Source of the DNA: an uncultured bacterium
Lineage (GTDB): Bacteria; Bacillota; Clostridia; Christensenellales; Pumilibacteraceae
Assembly: GCA_949744905.1 (NCBI GenBank)
Contig: CATKCE010000062.1
Coordinates: 1-51,483 of the forward strand
Length of the DNA stretch: 51,483 bases
Direction: 5' to 3'
The position numbers and the translations under genes were made by a program. The notes below the pieces were generated by a model that saw only the letters and a list, made by a program, of their open reading frames with translations, did not search any database and had not been told where the DNA came from. Shown one piece after another: positions 1 to 9,118 of the stretch. Position 1 is the stretch's first letter; each line of letters begins with the position of its first letter.

Positions 1-295
1 CGAGACAAAATATCCCGAGTGCGTTTCGATATTCTTGATGCCGCCGTCGTTCGAGATACTTGAAAGTCGACTGCGCGGCAGAGGCACCGAGAGCGAAGAA
101 AGTCTGGCTACGCGTATAGGAAGCGCGCGCGCCGAACTCGCGCAGTATAAATGTTTCGACTACATCGTATTTAACGATAACGTCGAAGACGCGACTCGCC
201 GGGTGACGGATATAATCAACGCGGAGCGTTGTAAAATATCGCGCAATACGGCAAAAATAGAAAATATGTTAAATACCGAAAAAACGGAGAAATAA
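1..295 (+). CDS. gmk: Guanylate kinase, C-terminal part (5' end outside window)
   Basis: The gene enters the window already open; the first complete codon is at base 2 and the stop is at 293-295. The visible part carries the guanylate kinase signature IFLMPPS followed by LESRLRGRGTESEE, the lid and C-terminal region that closes over ATP and GMP, and then FDYIVFNDN, typical of the last strand. The enzyme converts GMP to GDP with ATP in the cytosol. The next gene is rpoZ, 4 bases downstream, and gmk-rpoZ-coaBC-priA is a standard order in Firmicutes. The P-loop and the GMP-binding residues lie upstream of the window and cannot be checked. The TTG or ATG codons at 35-40 are internal, not starts. 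Confidence 0.93.
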   Translation, partial: ETKYPECVSIFLMPPSFEILESRLRGRGTESEESLATRIGSARAELAQYKCFDYIVFNDNVEDATRRVTDIINAERCKISRNTAKIENMLNTEKTEK

Positions 296-299
296 TATT

Positions 300-500
300 A
301 TGATGATCGATCCGCCTATTGACAAAGTCGTAGACAAAGTTGGTTGCAAATACGCGCTCGTATGTTTAATAACTAAACGTGCCCGCCATTTGCTCGATAA
401 GAAAGCCGAAATGTTGGAAGCCGAAAACCTGCGCGCCGTATCGCTTGCGGCGCACGAAGTGTACGACGGCACAGTAGAAGCAAGATACGAGGACGACTGA
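300..500 (+). CDS. rpoZ: DNA-directed RNA polymerase omega subunit
   Basis: A 66-residue protein matching RpoZ: the N-terminal PPIDKVVDKVGCKYALV segment, then KRARHL, then KAVSLAAHE-type helix (here RAVSLAAHEVYDG), which clamp the beta-prime subunit during RNA polymerase assembly. The length is that of short Firmicutes omega subunits. Two ATG codons in a row (300 and 303) are possible starts; a cggaga Shine-Dalgarno sequence at about 285-290 serves either. The gene sits 4 bases after gmk, and coaBC starts directly after its stop, so all are probably cotranscribed and translationally coupled. Confidence 0.93.
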   Translation: MMIDPPIDKVVDKVGCKYALVCLITKRARHLLDKKAEMLEAENLRAVSLAAHEVYDGTVEARYEDD

Positions 501-1682
501 TTGAGCCTTGCGGGAAAAACGGTAACTGTGGGCGTTACCGGCGGCATCGCCGCGTACAAGTCCTGCGAACTCGTCAGCCTGTTGCGTAAGTCCGGCGCGG
601 ATGTTCACGTCGTAATGACCGAACACGCCGCCGAGTTTGTCGCTCCGTTGACGTTCGAGGCTTTGAGCGGTAACCGCGCGGTGACGGATATGTTCGATCG
701 TGACCATGAATGGGAGATCGAGCATATTTCGCTTGCGAAAAAATCGGATATTTTCGTTGTCGCGCCCTGTACCGCTAATCTTGCCGGTAAACTCGCGTGC
801 GGAATAGCCGACGACTTTTTGTCCACTACGCTTATGGCGACCAAGGCGCCGGTAATGTTGGCGCCGGCAATGAATACGGGCATGTTGACCAGCGCCGCAT
901 ATACAGCCAACGTGGACACGCTGAAAAAGCGCGGCGTAATATTCGTTGACGGCGACGAAGGTTATCTCGCTTGCGGCGACAGCGGCAAAGGACGCATGGC
1001 GGAGCCGAACGTGATATTCGAGCGCATTGTGTCCGTGCTCGCGCCTGCCGGACCTTATTCCGGCAAAACGGTGCTTGTGACTTCCGGCGGAACTCGCGAA
1101 CCTATAGACCCCGTAAGGTATATAGGAAACCGTTCCAGCGGGAAAATGGGCGCGGCGATAGCCGACGCCGCGGTAAAACTCGGAGCGCAGGTCATATATA
1201 TTGCGACTCCCGCCGCGGTAAAGCCCGCTTCTTTTGTAAAAACTGTAACGGTTGAAACCACCGCTCAAATGCGGCAAGCCGTATTGAATAATATGGAGCA
1301 AGCCGATTATATAATAAAAGCGGCGGCTCCCGCGGACTATTCGCCGGAAAGCGTGTCGCCGTCAAAAATAAAGGACGGCTCGTTTTCGTTGCCGCTTAAA
1401 AAGAATCCCGATATCGCGGCGGAGGTCGGTAAGCTGAAAGGCTCGAGGAAACTTGTGATATTTTGCGCGGAGACCGAAGAGCTGGAATCCAACGCCCGCA
1501 AAAAACTCGCGTCTAAAAAGGCGGATATGGTCGTTGCCAACAACGTGCTCACCGACGGCGCGGGATTCGGTTGCGATACAAATATCGCGTCGATCATCAC
1601 GCGGGACTCGATCATACGTACCGATAAAATACTCAAATCCGAGCTAGCCGCCGTGATTTTGGATAAATTGTCCCGATTGTAA
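501..1682 (+). CDS. coaBC: Bifunctional phosphopantothenoylcysteine decarboxylase / phosphopantothenate-cysteine ligase
   Basis: CoaBC (Dfp) carries out two steps of coenzyme A synthesis: it joins 4'-phosphopantothenate to cysteine (C-terminal CoaB part, CTP-dependent) and decarboxylates the product (N-terminal flavin CoaC part). In the 393 residues I see the flavoprotein start VTGGIAAYK, active-site His75 in HISLA, the PAMN motif at 122-125, and the substrate-clamp ACGDSGKGRMAEP with Cys158. The CoaB half begins near residue 187 with VTSGGTREPID and RSSGKMG. The start is TTG at 501, immediately after the rpoZ stop, which suggests translational coupling. Length and domain order are normal for the family. 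Confidence 0.95.
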   Translation: MSLAGKTVTVGVTGGIAAYKSCELVSLLRKSGADVHVVMTEHAAEFVAPLTFEALSGNRAVTDMFDRDHEWEIEHISLAKKSDIFVVAPCTANLAGKLACGIADDFLSTTLMATKAPVMLAPAMNTGMLTSAAYTANVDTLKKRGVIFVDGDEGYLACGDSGKGRMAEPNVIFERIVSVLAPAGPYSGKTVLVTSGGTREPIDPVRYIGNRSSGKMGAAIADAAVKLGAQVIYIATPAAVKPASFVKTVTVETTAQMRQAVLNNMEQADYIIKAAAPADYSPESVSPSKIKDGSFSLPLKKNPDIAAEVGKLKGSRKLVIFCAETEELESNARKKLASKKADMVVANNVLTDGAGFGCDTNIASIITRDSIIRTDKILKSELAAVILDKLSRL

Positions 1683-3881
1683 ATGATAGCGGAAGTAATA
1701 GTAGACATCTCGAATTCCGAAGTCGACCGCATATTCGATTATTCGTTTTGCGGAGACGAGGTAAAAAAGGGAAGCAGGGTCTCTGTACCTTTCGGCAAAC
1801 GCACTATAGAAGGATACGTTATCGGAATAAAAGATACTACGTCCGTAAGTTCCGATAAATTAAAAGATATAGTAACCGTATTGGATGACCGGCCTGTGAT
1901 ATGCGAAGAAATGCTCGACCTCATGCGTTACATGTGCGAGCGGTATAATCTTCGTATAGTAGACGCGCTTAGATTGTTTATTCCTTCGCAGATGCGCGGC
2001 GGACGAATAAAAGAGCTTAAAAAGAGATGCGTCCGCGTATCAGACGATTTTATCGGCGTTGAACCCGCGGAGTTTATTCGCGCGGGAGCAAAGGCGCAAC
2101 AAGAGATCTTCGATTACGTTTCGAATAAAGGAGAGGCCGATACCGCATATCTCGGGCGGGAATTTTCCGCCGCGGCGCTCCGAAACCTTATTGAACGCGG
2201 CGTTTTTACATGTTTTGAGAAGTCCTCTCGCCGTACGCCGTATTCGGATATAGTAGGTAAAGCTAAGGAGGTCGCTCTTACGTCGGCTCAAAAAGAGGCT
2301 GTAAAAGCGGTGACCGAGAGCGGTTGCAAAACGTTTTTATTGCACGGAGTGACAGGTAGCGGCAAAACCGAAGTTTACATGCGGTGTATATCCGACGCGT
2401 TATCCAAAGGCAAGACCGCTATAATGCTCGAACCTGAAATTTCGCTCACTCCACAGGTGCTAAAAAATTTCAGAGCGCGATTCGGCGACAGCGTTGCGAT
2501 ATTGCACAGCGGGCTCAGCGCGGGCGAACGGTTCGACGAATGGCGCAGACTTCTGTGCGGCGAAGCCCGCGTGGCTGTCGGCGCGCGTTCGGCTATATTC
2601 GCGCCGCTTACAAATCTGGGGCTGATAATAATAGACGAAGAGCACGATCCCAGTTACGTGTCCGACAGTAATCCACGCTACGCCACGCTTGAAGTCGCGG
2701 CGTTCCGTGCAAAGTACAATAATTGCGGTTTACTCATGGGAAGCGCGACTCCCTCGGTAGAATCGTATTATAAGGCGAAATGCGGCGAATACGAACTGCT
2801 TGAAATGCGCGAGCGAATTTCCGGAAGGCAATTGCCGGATATAGAAATAATAAACATGTGCGATGAATTGCGCGTCGGCAATAACGGCTTTTTTTCGCGT
2901 CGTTTGATTGCCGAACTCGAAGATTGCATGGCGGCGGGCAATCAAGCTATTATTTTTATAAACAGGCGCGGCTATGCCTCGTTTGTGATGTGCCGCTCGT
3001 GCGGGTATGTGGCAAAGTGCGAGCGTTGCGACGTTTCGCTTGTCTATCACCGTGACGAAGATCTTTTGAAGTGCCATTATTGCAATAACCGTTACCGTCC
3101 GCTCGACGCGTGTCCGCAGTGTCACGGTACGCATTTGCGTCAAGGCTACATAGGCACTCAAAAAGTTGCGGAGCAATTGTCCGCGATGTTTCCCGATAAA
3201 AGAGTTTTGCGAATGGACAACGATACAACGCAAAACAAAGACGCGCATCTCGATATCCTGCGGAGATTCGGAGCAAAGGAAGCCGACATATTGGTAGGTA
3301 CGCAGATGATAGCAAAAGGACACGATTTTCCGGACGTTACTCTTGTGGGCATCGTGGACGCCGATATGAGTTTGCATTTTGCCGATTATAGGGCAACGGA
3401 AAGGACTTTTCAGCTTATAACTCAAGTGGCCGGCAGAGCGGGACGCGATAAAAAGCCCGGACACGTCGTATTGCAGACCTATACTCCCAATCATTACGTA
3501 TACAGACTGGCTGTGCGAAACGATTATACCGGCTTTTACGAAAAGGAATGCAATCTGCGCGAGGTGACAAAATATCCTCCGTTTTCCAAAATAGTCCGCG
3601 TGCTGATAACCGCAGATTCCGAAAAAGAGGCTTTTGACGTTCTTAAAGCTGATTTCGACGATATAAACGCTCTTGCGCGCGATAACGAAAAGTGTTTCGC
3701 ATATCTGTCGGCAATGAAATCTCCGGTAAAAAAAATACAGGATAAATACCGAGTGCAGATAGTCGCCCGCATTACGCGCGACTTCGACAGGCTGATACAG
3801 TCTATATACAAGATAACCGACAGCCACGCGAATAACAAAACTTCGTGTTTTGTAGAGATAAATCCGAGCAATATGAGTTAA
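1683..3881 (+). CDS. priA: Primosomal protein N' (replication restart helicase PriA)
   Basis: PriA is the 3'-5' superfamily 2 helicase that recognises stalled forks and reloads the replisome. The 732-residue protein has the N-terminal DNA-binding domain (about 1-100), Walker A GVTGSGKT at 222-229, the DEEH box near 317-320, and the cysteine-rich zinc-binding insert at about 437-475 (pairs CRSC, CERC, CHYC, CPQC). Helicase motifs VGTQMIAKGHDFPDV and QVAGRAGR follow. The start is ATG directly after the coaBC stop, with no spacer. It is followed by def at 13 bases, the usual priA-def-fmt order. Confidence 0.96.
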   Translation: MIAEVIVDISNSEVDRIFDYSFCGDEVKKGSRVSVPFGKRTIEGYVIGIKDTTSVSSDKLKDIVTVLDDRPVICEEMLDLMRYMCERYNLRIVDALRLFIPSQMRGGRIKELKKRCVRVSDDFIGVEPAEFIRAGAKAQQEIFDYVSNKGEADTAYLGREFSAAALRNLIERGVFTCFEKSSRRTPYSDIVGKAKEVALTSAQKEAVKAVTESGCKTFLLHGVTGSGKTEVYMRCISDALSKGKTAIMLEPEISLTPQVLKNFRARFGDSVAILHSGLSAGERFDEWRRLLCGEARVAVGARSAIFAPLTNLGLIIIDEEHDPSYVSDSNPRYATLEVAAFRAKYNNCGLLMGSATPSVESYYKAKCGEYELLEMRERISGRQLPDIEIINMCDELRVGNNGFFSRRLIAELEDCMAAGNQAIIFINRRGYASFVMCRSCGYVAKCERCDVSLVYHRDEDLLKCHYCNNRYRPLDACPQCHGTHLRQGYIGTQKVAEQLSAMFPDKRVLRMDNDTTQNKDAHLDILRRFGAKEADILVGTQMIAKGHDFPDVTLVGIVDADMSLHFADYRATERTFQLITQVAGRAGRDKKPGHVVLQTYTPNHYVYRLAVRNDYTGFYEKECNLREVTKYPPFSKIVRVLITADSEKEAFDVLKADFDDINALARDNEKCFAYLSAMKSPVKKIQDKYRVQIVARITRDFDRLIQSIYKITDSHANNKTSCFVEINPSNMS

Positions 3882-3893
3882 AGAGGTGTAAAA

Positions 3894-4346
3894 ATGGCTA
3901 TACGCGAAATAGTAAAAGTGGGAGACGAAGTTCTTAGGACCAAGGCTAAAGAGGTCACGGAGTTTAACGATTCTCTCGGAGTGTTGATAGACGATATGTT
4001 CGATACGATGTTTAAAGCCGACGGCGTGGGACTTGCCGCGCCTCAGATCGGCATATTGCGTCGCGTTTGCGTGGTATCGGTAGACGGTATGACCAGGTAC
4101 GAACTTGTAAATCCCGTAATCTTGAAAGCAAAAGGTATACAGCGCGGCGCCGAAGGTTGTTTGAGTTGCCCCGGTAGGAGCGGAATAGTCGCGCGCCCGA
4201 AAAAGATGACCGTGCAGGCGCAGGATCGTTTCGGAGAAACAAAACTGTATAAAGTCGAAGGGTACGCCGCCTGCGCGTTTTCTCATGAGATAGACCATCT
4301 GGACGGCATTCTCTTTATAGATAAGATTGAACAAGAGGAGGAGTAA
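3894..4346 (+). CDS. def: Peptide deformylase
   Basis: Removes the formyl group from the N-terminal methionine of new proteins. All three metal-site motifs are present in the 150 residues: GVGLAAPQ at 44-51, EGCLS at 87-91 with metal ligand Cys89, and HEIDH at 131-135 with the catalytic glutamate. This is a type 1 (short) deformylase without the insertions of type 2 Gram-positive enzymes. An aagaggtg Shine-Dalgarno sequence precedes the ATG. Its functional partner fmt starts immediately after the stop, as the formylation and deformylation genes usually do. Confidence 0.96.
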   Translation: MAIREIVKVGDEVLRTKAKEVTEFNDSLGVLIDDMFDTMFKADGVGLAAPQIGILRRVCVVSVDGMTRYELVNPVILKAKGIQRGAEGCLSCPGRSGIVARPKKMTVQAQDRFGETKLYKVEGYAACAFSHEIDHLDGILFIDKIEQEEE

Positions 4347-5270
4347 ATGCGCATAGTGTTTATGGGAACTCCGCAGTTTGCCGTGCCTGTGCTGGACGCG
4401 CTTGTTTGCGCAGGGCACGAAATAGCGGCTGTGGTATCGCAACCGGACCGTGAGAAAGACAAAAAGGGCAATCTTATGCACTCTCCCGTAAAGGAGTATG
4501 CGCTCGGCAAAGGATTTGATTGTCTGCAATTCGATAAAGTTTCGTTAAACGTCGATGCAATAGCTGAACTTGCGCCCGAAGTTATGGTAACCGCGGCGTA
4601 CGGTCAGATACTCAGTAAGGAGTTGCTTGCAGTGCCGAAATACGGCGTGCTTAATGTGCATGCGTCTTTGCTTCCCAAGTACCGCGGAAGTTCGCCGGTG
4701 CAATCGGCTATACTATGCGGAGAGACCGAAACCGGCGTTACCATAATGAAGACCGATGTCGGCATGGACACCGGAGACATGCTTGCAAGCGTAAAAGTGG
4801 GTATAGATAAAAGCGATACGACCGACGGACTGTCGGCAAAGTTATCCCGCGCGGGCGCAAAACTTCTTACAGAAGTTTTACCCGATTACGTAAGCGGAAA
4901 GATAACGGCGGAGCGTCAAAACGACAGTAAAGCCACGTATTGCAAAAAGATAGTAAAAGCCGACGGCCTTATCGATTGGACGCGTCCGGCGCATGAAATA
5001 ATGTGTAAGATAAGAGCTTTTAATCCCTGGCCGATAGCGTTTTCGTATCTTGACGGAGCAATGCTTAAAATATATTCCGCCGAGGAGCGTGCGGACGATA
5101 TCGGAGAGGCCGGCGGTATTTTTGTGCGCGACGACGGCTTGTTTATAGCGTGCGGTAAGGGTAGCGTGCGGCTTACTTCCGTGCAGTTGCCCGGAAAAAA
5201 AGTTTTGCGGGCTGATGAATTTGTGCGTGGCAAAAAGATTGCCGAAGGCAGCGTATTGAAAAATGTCTGA
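4347..5270 (+). CDS. fmt: Methionyl-tRNA formyltransferase
   Basis: Transfers a formyl group from 10-formyltetrahydrofolate to methionyl-tRNA for translation initiation. The 307 residues show the N-terminal nucleotide-fold start MRIVFMGTPQFAVPVL, the catalytic set Asn103 and His105 in NVHASLLPKYRG (103-114), Asp141 in VGMDTGD, and the C-terminal OB-type domain after FNPWPIAF. Length is normal. ATG directly follows the def stop; the 3' end overlaps rsmB by 8 bases. Confidence 0.96.
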   Translation: MRIVFMGTPQFAVPVLDALVCAGHEIAAVVSQPDREKDKKGNLMHSPVKEYALGKGFDCLQFDKVSLNVDAIAELAPEVMVTAAYGQILSKELLAVPKYGVLNVHASLLPKYRGSSPVQSAILCGETETGVTIMKTDVGMDTGDMLASVKVGIDKSDTTDGLSAKLSRAGAKLLTEVLPDYVSGKITAERQNDSKATYCKKIVKADGLIDWTRPAHEIMCKIRAFNPWPIAFSYLDGAMLKIYSAEERADDIGEAGGIFVRDDGLFIACGKGSVRLTSVQLPGKKVLRADEFVRGKKIAEGSVLKNV

Positions 5271-6552
5271 GGCCGGGAACAAAATATGTTACGATTTGCT
5301 TATGAAAGTATTCCGCGATAACGCCTATGCGTCCATAGAGCTTAATTCGGTTTTACGCGACTGCGGGGAATCGGATAAGCCGTACATAACAAAACTTTTT
5401 TACGGAGTGCTTGAACGCAATATTTATTACGAATACGTGCTTGCCGGATTTGCGTCTCAAAAACCGAAAAAACCGATTGCCGTGTTGGTAAAAATGGGCT
5501 ATTACATGTTGGAGAAAATGAATATCCCTGCTTATGCGGTAGTGGACAATATCGTAAAATTATGCAAAAGCGTCGGGAAAAGCGGCGCGTCGGGTTTTGT
5601 CAATTCCGCTTTGAGAAACTTCGCTCCGCCTAAGCTTCCTGCATTAGGTAGCATAGAACGGCTGTCGGTTGAGTACGGTTATCCGTTGTGGCTGTGCCGA
5701 TTACTTGTCGGCGAGCGCGGTTACGATTTTGTGCGGGACATGCTTTCTTATGTGCCGCAACATAAAACGCATATTCGAGTTAATACGGGAGTCATTTCAA
5801 AGGATAAGTTTATTGCAAAGTACGGAAAATATATGTCGGGTGACGACGGAGCGTTACTTGTCGACAGCGGATTCGGGTATTATGTGTCGCGTGATTTTAT
5901 AAAAGTTGCCGACAAAGACGATTATGTCGTGCAGTCGGCGGCGTCGGTTGCGGCAGTAAACGCATATTTATACGGTTTGTCGCCGGAGAATATTCTCGAC
6001 GTTTGCGCGGCTCCCGGCGGAAAAGCGGTATTGATGGCTTCGCTTACCGGAGCCGCCGTCACCGCGTGCGACATACATAAGCACCGTGTCGAATTGATAC
6101 GTAAATACGCTTTCCGTTGCGATGTAAGGGTGAAAACCGAGGTGAATGATGCCTCGAAGTTTCGTCCGGAGTGGGAGAACCAATTCGACCTCGTTGTTTG
6201 CGACGTGCCGTGCAGCGGTATCGGTGTGGCCGGTTCTAAACCCGATATACTTTTCAACCGTTCCGAAAAGGATATATCTGCTCTTACGTCCTTGCAATAC
6301 GGTATTTTGGAGACGGCAAGCCGATACGTCAAACCCGGAGGGCGGTTATGTTATTCCACTTGTACTGTGCTTAAATGCGAAAACGAAGACATCGTAGATA
6401 AATTTTTGAAGTCCGACCGCAGATTTGCAAGCGAAAAAGTGCGTGATCCGTTTAACGCAGACATGACTGATAAAATAAATTTGTTTCCGCATATCAACGG
6501 TACAGACGGTTTTTTTGTCGCCGTCATGAAAAAAACAGATCGGAGTAACTGA
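5263..6552 (+). CDS. rsmB: 16S rRNA (cytosine 967-C5)-methyltransferase
   Basis: RsmB methylates C967 of 16S rRNA with S-adenosylmethionine. The 429-residue protein has the N-terminal NusB-like RNA-binding domain (about 1-130) and a C-terminal Rossmann methyltransferase domain. It contains the SAM-binding stretch ILDVCAAPGGK, the release-cysteine motif DVPCSGIG with Cys317, and the nucleophile motif STCT with Cys367. The ATG at 5263 lies inside the end of fmt (8-base overlap), and rlmN starts 2 bases after the stop. Confidence 0.94.
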   Translation: MSEAGNKICYDLLMKVFRDNAYASIELNSVLRDCGESDKPYITKLFYGVLERNIYYEYVLAGFASQKPKKPIAVLVKMGYYMLEKMNIPAYAVVDNIVKLCKSVGKSGASGFVNSALRNFAPPKLPALGSIERLSVEYGYPLWLCRLLVGERGYDFVRDMLSYVPQHKTHIRVNTGVISKDKFIAKYGKYMSGDDGALLVDSGFGYYVSRDFIKVADKDDYVVQSAASVAAVNAYLYGLSPENILDVCAAPGGKAVLMASLTGAAVTACDIHKHRVELIRKYAFRCDVRVKTEVNDASKFRPEWENQFDLVVCDVPCSGIGVAGSKPDILFNRSEKDISALTSLQYGILETASRYVKPGGRLCYSTCTVLKCENEDIVDKFLKSDRRFASEKVRDPFNADMTDKINLFPHINGTDGFFVAVMKKTDRSN

Positions 6553-6554
6553 AC

Positions 6555-7595
6555 GTGCCGGAAATTTTGCTTGATAACAGTATAGACGAATTAAAAGAAA
6601 TTGTTGCGGGGTTAGGACAACCGTCTTTCCGCGCCGGCCAGATCATGAAATGGCTGTACTGCGGCGCGGAGTTCGACGATATGACAAATCTGCCCGCGGA
6701 TCTCAGGACTGTGCTTTCATGCGGATATGTCGCGCAGCCGCTTGTTATACAAGAGCATTACGAGTCTTCCGACGGGTCGGTAAAATTTTTGTACCGGTAT
6801 TCAGACGGCAATATAATAGAGGGCGTGTATATGCCGCATTCTTACGGCAATACTTTGTGCGTATCCACGCAGGCCGGATGCCGCATGGGATGTTCGTTCT
6901 GCGCTTCCGGCATAGGCGGCTTGGTCCGCAACCTTACCGCGGGAGAAATAGTCGCCCAGGTAGTAGCGGTAAACAAATTTTTCGGAGGCTCGGTAACCGA
7001 TAGGAAGATATCCAATCTGGTGCTGATGGGAAGCGGAGAACCGCTTGACAACTACGACAACGTGACGAAATTTTTAAGACTTATCACCGATAAAAATACG
7101 TTTAATATCGGTATGAGGTCGATCTCGCTTTCTACTTGCGGGATAGTCGAAAATATCCGTAAGCTCGCCGACGATGGGTACGGGGTGACATTGTCGTTGT
7201 CGTTGCATGCCACTACCGACGAGACCCGACGGGAACTTATGCCGATTGCCAATAAATACGGTCTCGGCGAAGTTATCGATGCGGTAAAATATTATTTTGA
7301 AAAAACCGGCAGACGCGTTATTTTCGAGTATGCCTTGGTAAAAGGCAGGAATATGAGTTTTTTCGATTGTAAACGCTTGCGCGAATTGACAAGAGGATAT
7401 CCTTGCCACGTCAATCTTATACGTTTGAATTACGTAAAAGAAAAGGGAATGGCGGGATGTACGGAGGCGGAAGCTCAACGTTTTTGTAAAAAATTAGAGG
7501 AAATGAACGTATCGGCAACGATAAGACGTTCTTTCGGCAACGATATAGGCGGCGCGTGCGGACAACTCAGGAGAAGTTACATTGCAAAAAGGTAG
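6555..7595 (+). CDS. rlmN: 23S rRNA (adenine 2503-C2)-methyltransferase, radical SAM
   Basis: RlmN is a radical SAM enzyme that methylates C2 of A2503 in 23S rRNA and of A37 in some tRNAs. The 346 residues carry the iron-sulfur motif with Cys109, Cys113 and Cys116 (CRMGCSFC), the GSGEP motif and the SLHATTDE stretch. Cys335 region (GGACGQL) fits the methyl-bearing C-terminal cysteine. The start is GTG at 6555, 2 bases after the rsmB stop, with cggag just upstream. The next gene, rsgA, overlaps by 14 bases; the stp and prkC genes that lie between these two in many Firmicutes are absent. Confidence 0.95.
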   Translation: MPEILLDNSIDELKEIVAGLGQPSFRAGQIMKWLYCGAEFDDMTNLPADLRTVLSCGYVAQPLVIQEHYESSDGSVKFLYRYSDGNIIEGVYMPHSYGNTLCVSTQAGCRMGCSFCASGIGGLVRNLTAGEIVAQVVAVNKFFGGSVTDRKISNLVLMGSGEPLDNYDNVTKFLRLITDKNTFNIGMRSISLSTCGIVENIRKLADDGYGVTLSLSLHATTDETRRELMPIANKYGLGEVIDAVKYYFEKTGRRVIFEYALVKGRNMSFFDCKRLRELTRGYPCHVNLIRLNYVKEKGMAGCTEAEAQRFCKKLEEMNVSATIRRSFGNDIGGACGQLRRSYIAKR

Positions 7596-8472
7596 GGTGA
7601 TAAAAATATTGTCCGACCGTTTTGCGGTGGATACCGGCAACTCGGTCGTATTCGTCAAGTCGCGCAAAAAGGTGAAAAGAGACGTTTTGCCGCTACCGGG
7701 CGATATTGTGGTTTTGGACGATTCCGGCGGAGAATACGTGTTGTCGTCCATATTGCCTCGCACGTGCCGTATGGTGCGTCCTCCTATAGCAAACGTTGAA
7801 CAAATAGTTATAACCGTGGCTCCGATACCCGAAACCGAGTTTTCGAATGTGGACAAACTTATAATAAACGCGCGCCATGTCGGTATCCGCACGGTGATAT
7901 GCGTGAATAAGACCGATATAGTTCCGGACGGTTATCATGAAGAAATAAAAGCGCAATACGGGAGCGTTGTCGACGACTTGATAGAAGTTTGCGCAGCGCG
8001 CGGAGATACGGACAAACTGATAGGAGTTTTGCAGGGGCGGTTCACTTGTTTTGCCGGGCAGTCGGCGGTGGGTAAAACTTCCATAATAAATGCCGTATGC
8101 GGCATAAACCGCGAGGTGGGCGGAGTCAGCGAAAAAACGCAAAAGGGCAAAAACACTACTACCGACGTGGAGATAATCCCGCTTGGAGATAATACTTTCG
8201 TGGCCGATACGCCGGGTTTTGCGGCGTTGGATATAAACGACATATTGCCGTCGGACCTTCATTTGTATTACGGAGAATACGTGGAACTTGCCGACAATTG
8301 CAGATACAGAATGTGCTCGCACACTATCGAGCCGGATTGCGCCGTAAAAAAAGCCGTCGAAGACGGCGGATTGAACGCGAGCCGGTACGAAAGATATCTT
8401 TCCATCATGGACGAACTGAAAAAACAAAATACTCATCGGAGATCTTGGAGATATGCAAACGAAAAAAAATAA
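7582..8472 (+). CDS. rsgA: Ribosome small subunit-dependent GTPase A
   Basis: RsgA (YloQ/YjeQ) is a late 30S assembly GTPase. The 296-residue protein shows the circularly permuted G-domain order typical of the family: N-terminal OB fold (about 1-65), then G4 NKTD at 109-112, G1 GQSAVGKT at 159-166 and G3 DTPG at 209-212. The C-terminal zinc finger has Cys240, Cys245, His247 and Cys253. The start is TTG at 7582, supported by aggaga 7 bases upstream; it lies inside the last codons of rlmN. rpe starts inside its 3' end (20-base overlap), so expression is tightly coupled. Confidence 0.95.
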   Translation: MQKGRVIKILSDRFAVDTGNSVVFVKSRKKVKRDVLPLPGDIVVLDDSGGEYVLSSILPRTCRMVRPPIANVEQIVITVAPIPETEFSNVDKLIINARHVGIRTVICVNKTDIVPDGYHEEIKAQYGSVVDDLIEVCAARGDTDKLIGVLQGRFTCFAGQSAVGKTSIINAVCGINREVGGVSEKTQKGKNTTTDVEIIPLGDNTFVADTPGFAALDINDILPSDLHLYYGEYVELADNCRYRMCSHTIEPDCAVKKAVEDGGLNASRYERYLSIMDELKKQNTHRRSWRYANEKK

Positions 8473-9118
8473 CGTAATGGTTGCGCCGTCTATTTTAAGC
8501 GCGGATTTCGGCAGGATGAACGAGGAGGTCGAGCGCATGGATAAGTGCGGGGCGGACGTCGTGCATTGCGACGTGATGGACGGAATTTTCGTTCCTAATA
8601 TCACGTTCGGTTTCAAAATGATCGCGGATATCAAAAAAAAGACAAAACTTCCGCTTGACGTTCATTTGATGATAGACTGTCCCGAACGATATGTCGAGCG
8701 CTTTATTGATGCCGGAGCGGATTGGCTGACAATACATTACGAGGCTACGGACATCCTTATACCAACCTTGGAGAAGATAAAGAAACGCGGAGTCAAGTGC
8801 GGAGCCGTGATAAGTCCCGATACTCCCGTGCAAGTATTGCGCGAATGTTTTCCTATATGCGACATAGTATTGCTTATGAGCGTTTATCCGGGGTTCGGCG
8901 GTCAGAAATTTATCGAAAAGTCGCTTGGACGCATGTCCGAACTCAAAAAACTGCGGGTCGAGACTGGTAGCGGCGCTTTGCTCGAAGTGGACGGGGGCAT
9001 AACCGCAGATAACGCGGAGGCGATAGTTAGGGCCGGCGCAGACGTTTTGGTCGCCGGCAATACGTTGTTTTCCGCGCAGGATCCCGCCGCGGTAATAAAC
9101 GGATTCCACGCATTATGA
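8453..9118 (+). CDS. rpe: Ribulose-phosphate 3-epimerase
   Basis: Interconverts ribulose 5-phosphate and xylulose 5-phosphate in the pentose phosphate pathway. In 221 residues the beta-alpha barrel motifs are clear: VAPSILSADF, HCDVMDGIFVPN (metal-binding His and catalytic Asp), DVHLM, MSVYPGFGGQKF and LEVDGGI. The ATG at 8453 has ggag very close upstream and cggaga about 10 bases upstream; an internal ATG at 8477 is a less likely alternative start. The stop overlaps the thiN start (ATGA). Confidence 0.95.
   Translation: MQTKKNNVMVAPSILSADFGRMNEEVERMDKCGADVVHCDVMDGIFVPNITFGFKMIADIKKKTKLPLDVHLMIDCPERYVERFIDAGADWLTIHYEATDILIPTLEKIKKRGVKCGAVISPDTPVQVLRECFPICDIVLLMSVYPGFGGQKFIEKSLGRMSELKKLRVETGSGALLEVDGGITADNAEAIVRAGADVLVAGNTLFSAQDPAAVINGFHAL

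Noticed and set aside
2730..4529. A 599-codon open frame on the - strand
   Set aside because: It is antisense to priA, def and fmt, which carry clear family motifs; the product is rich in His, Tyr and Arg as typical for shadow frames here.
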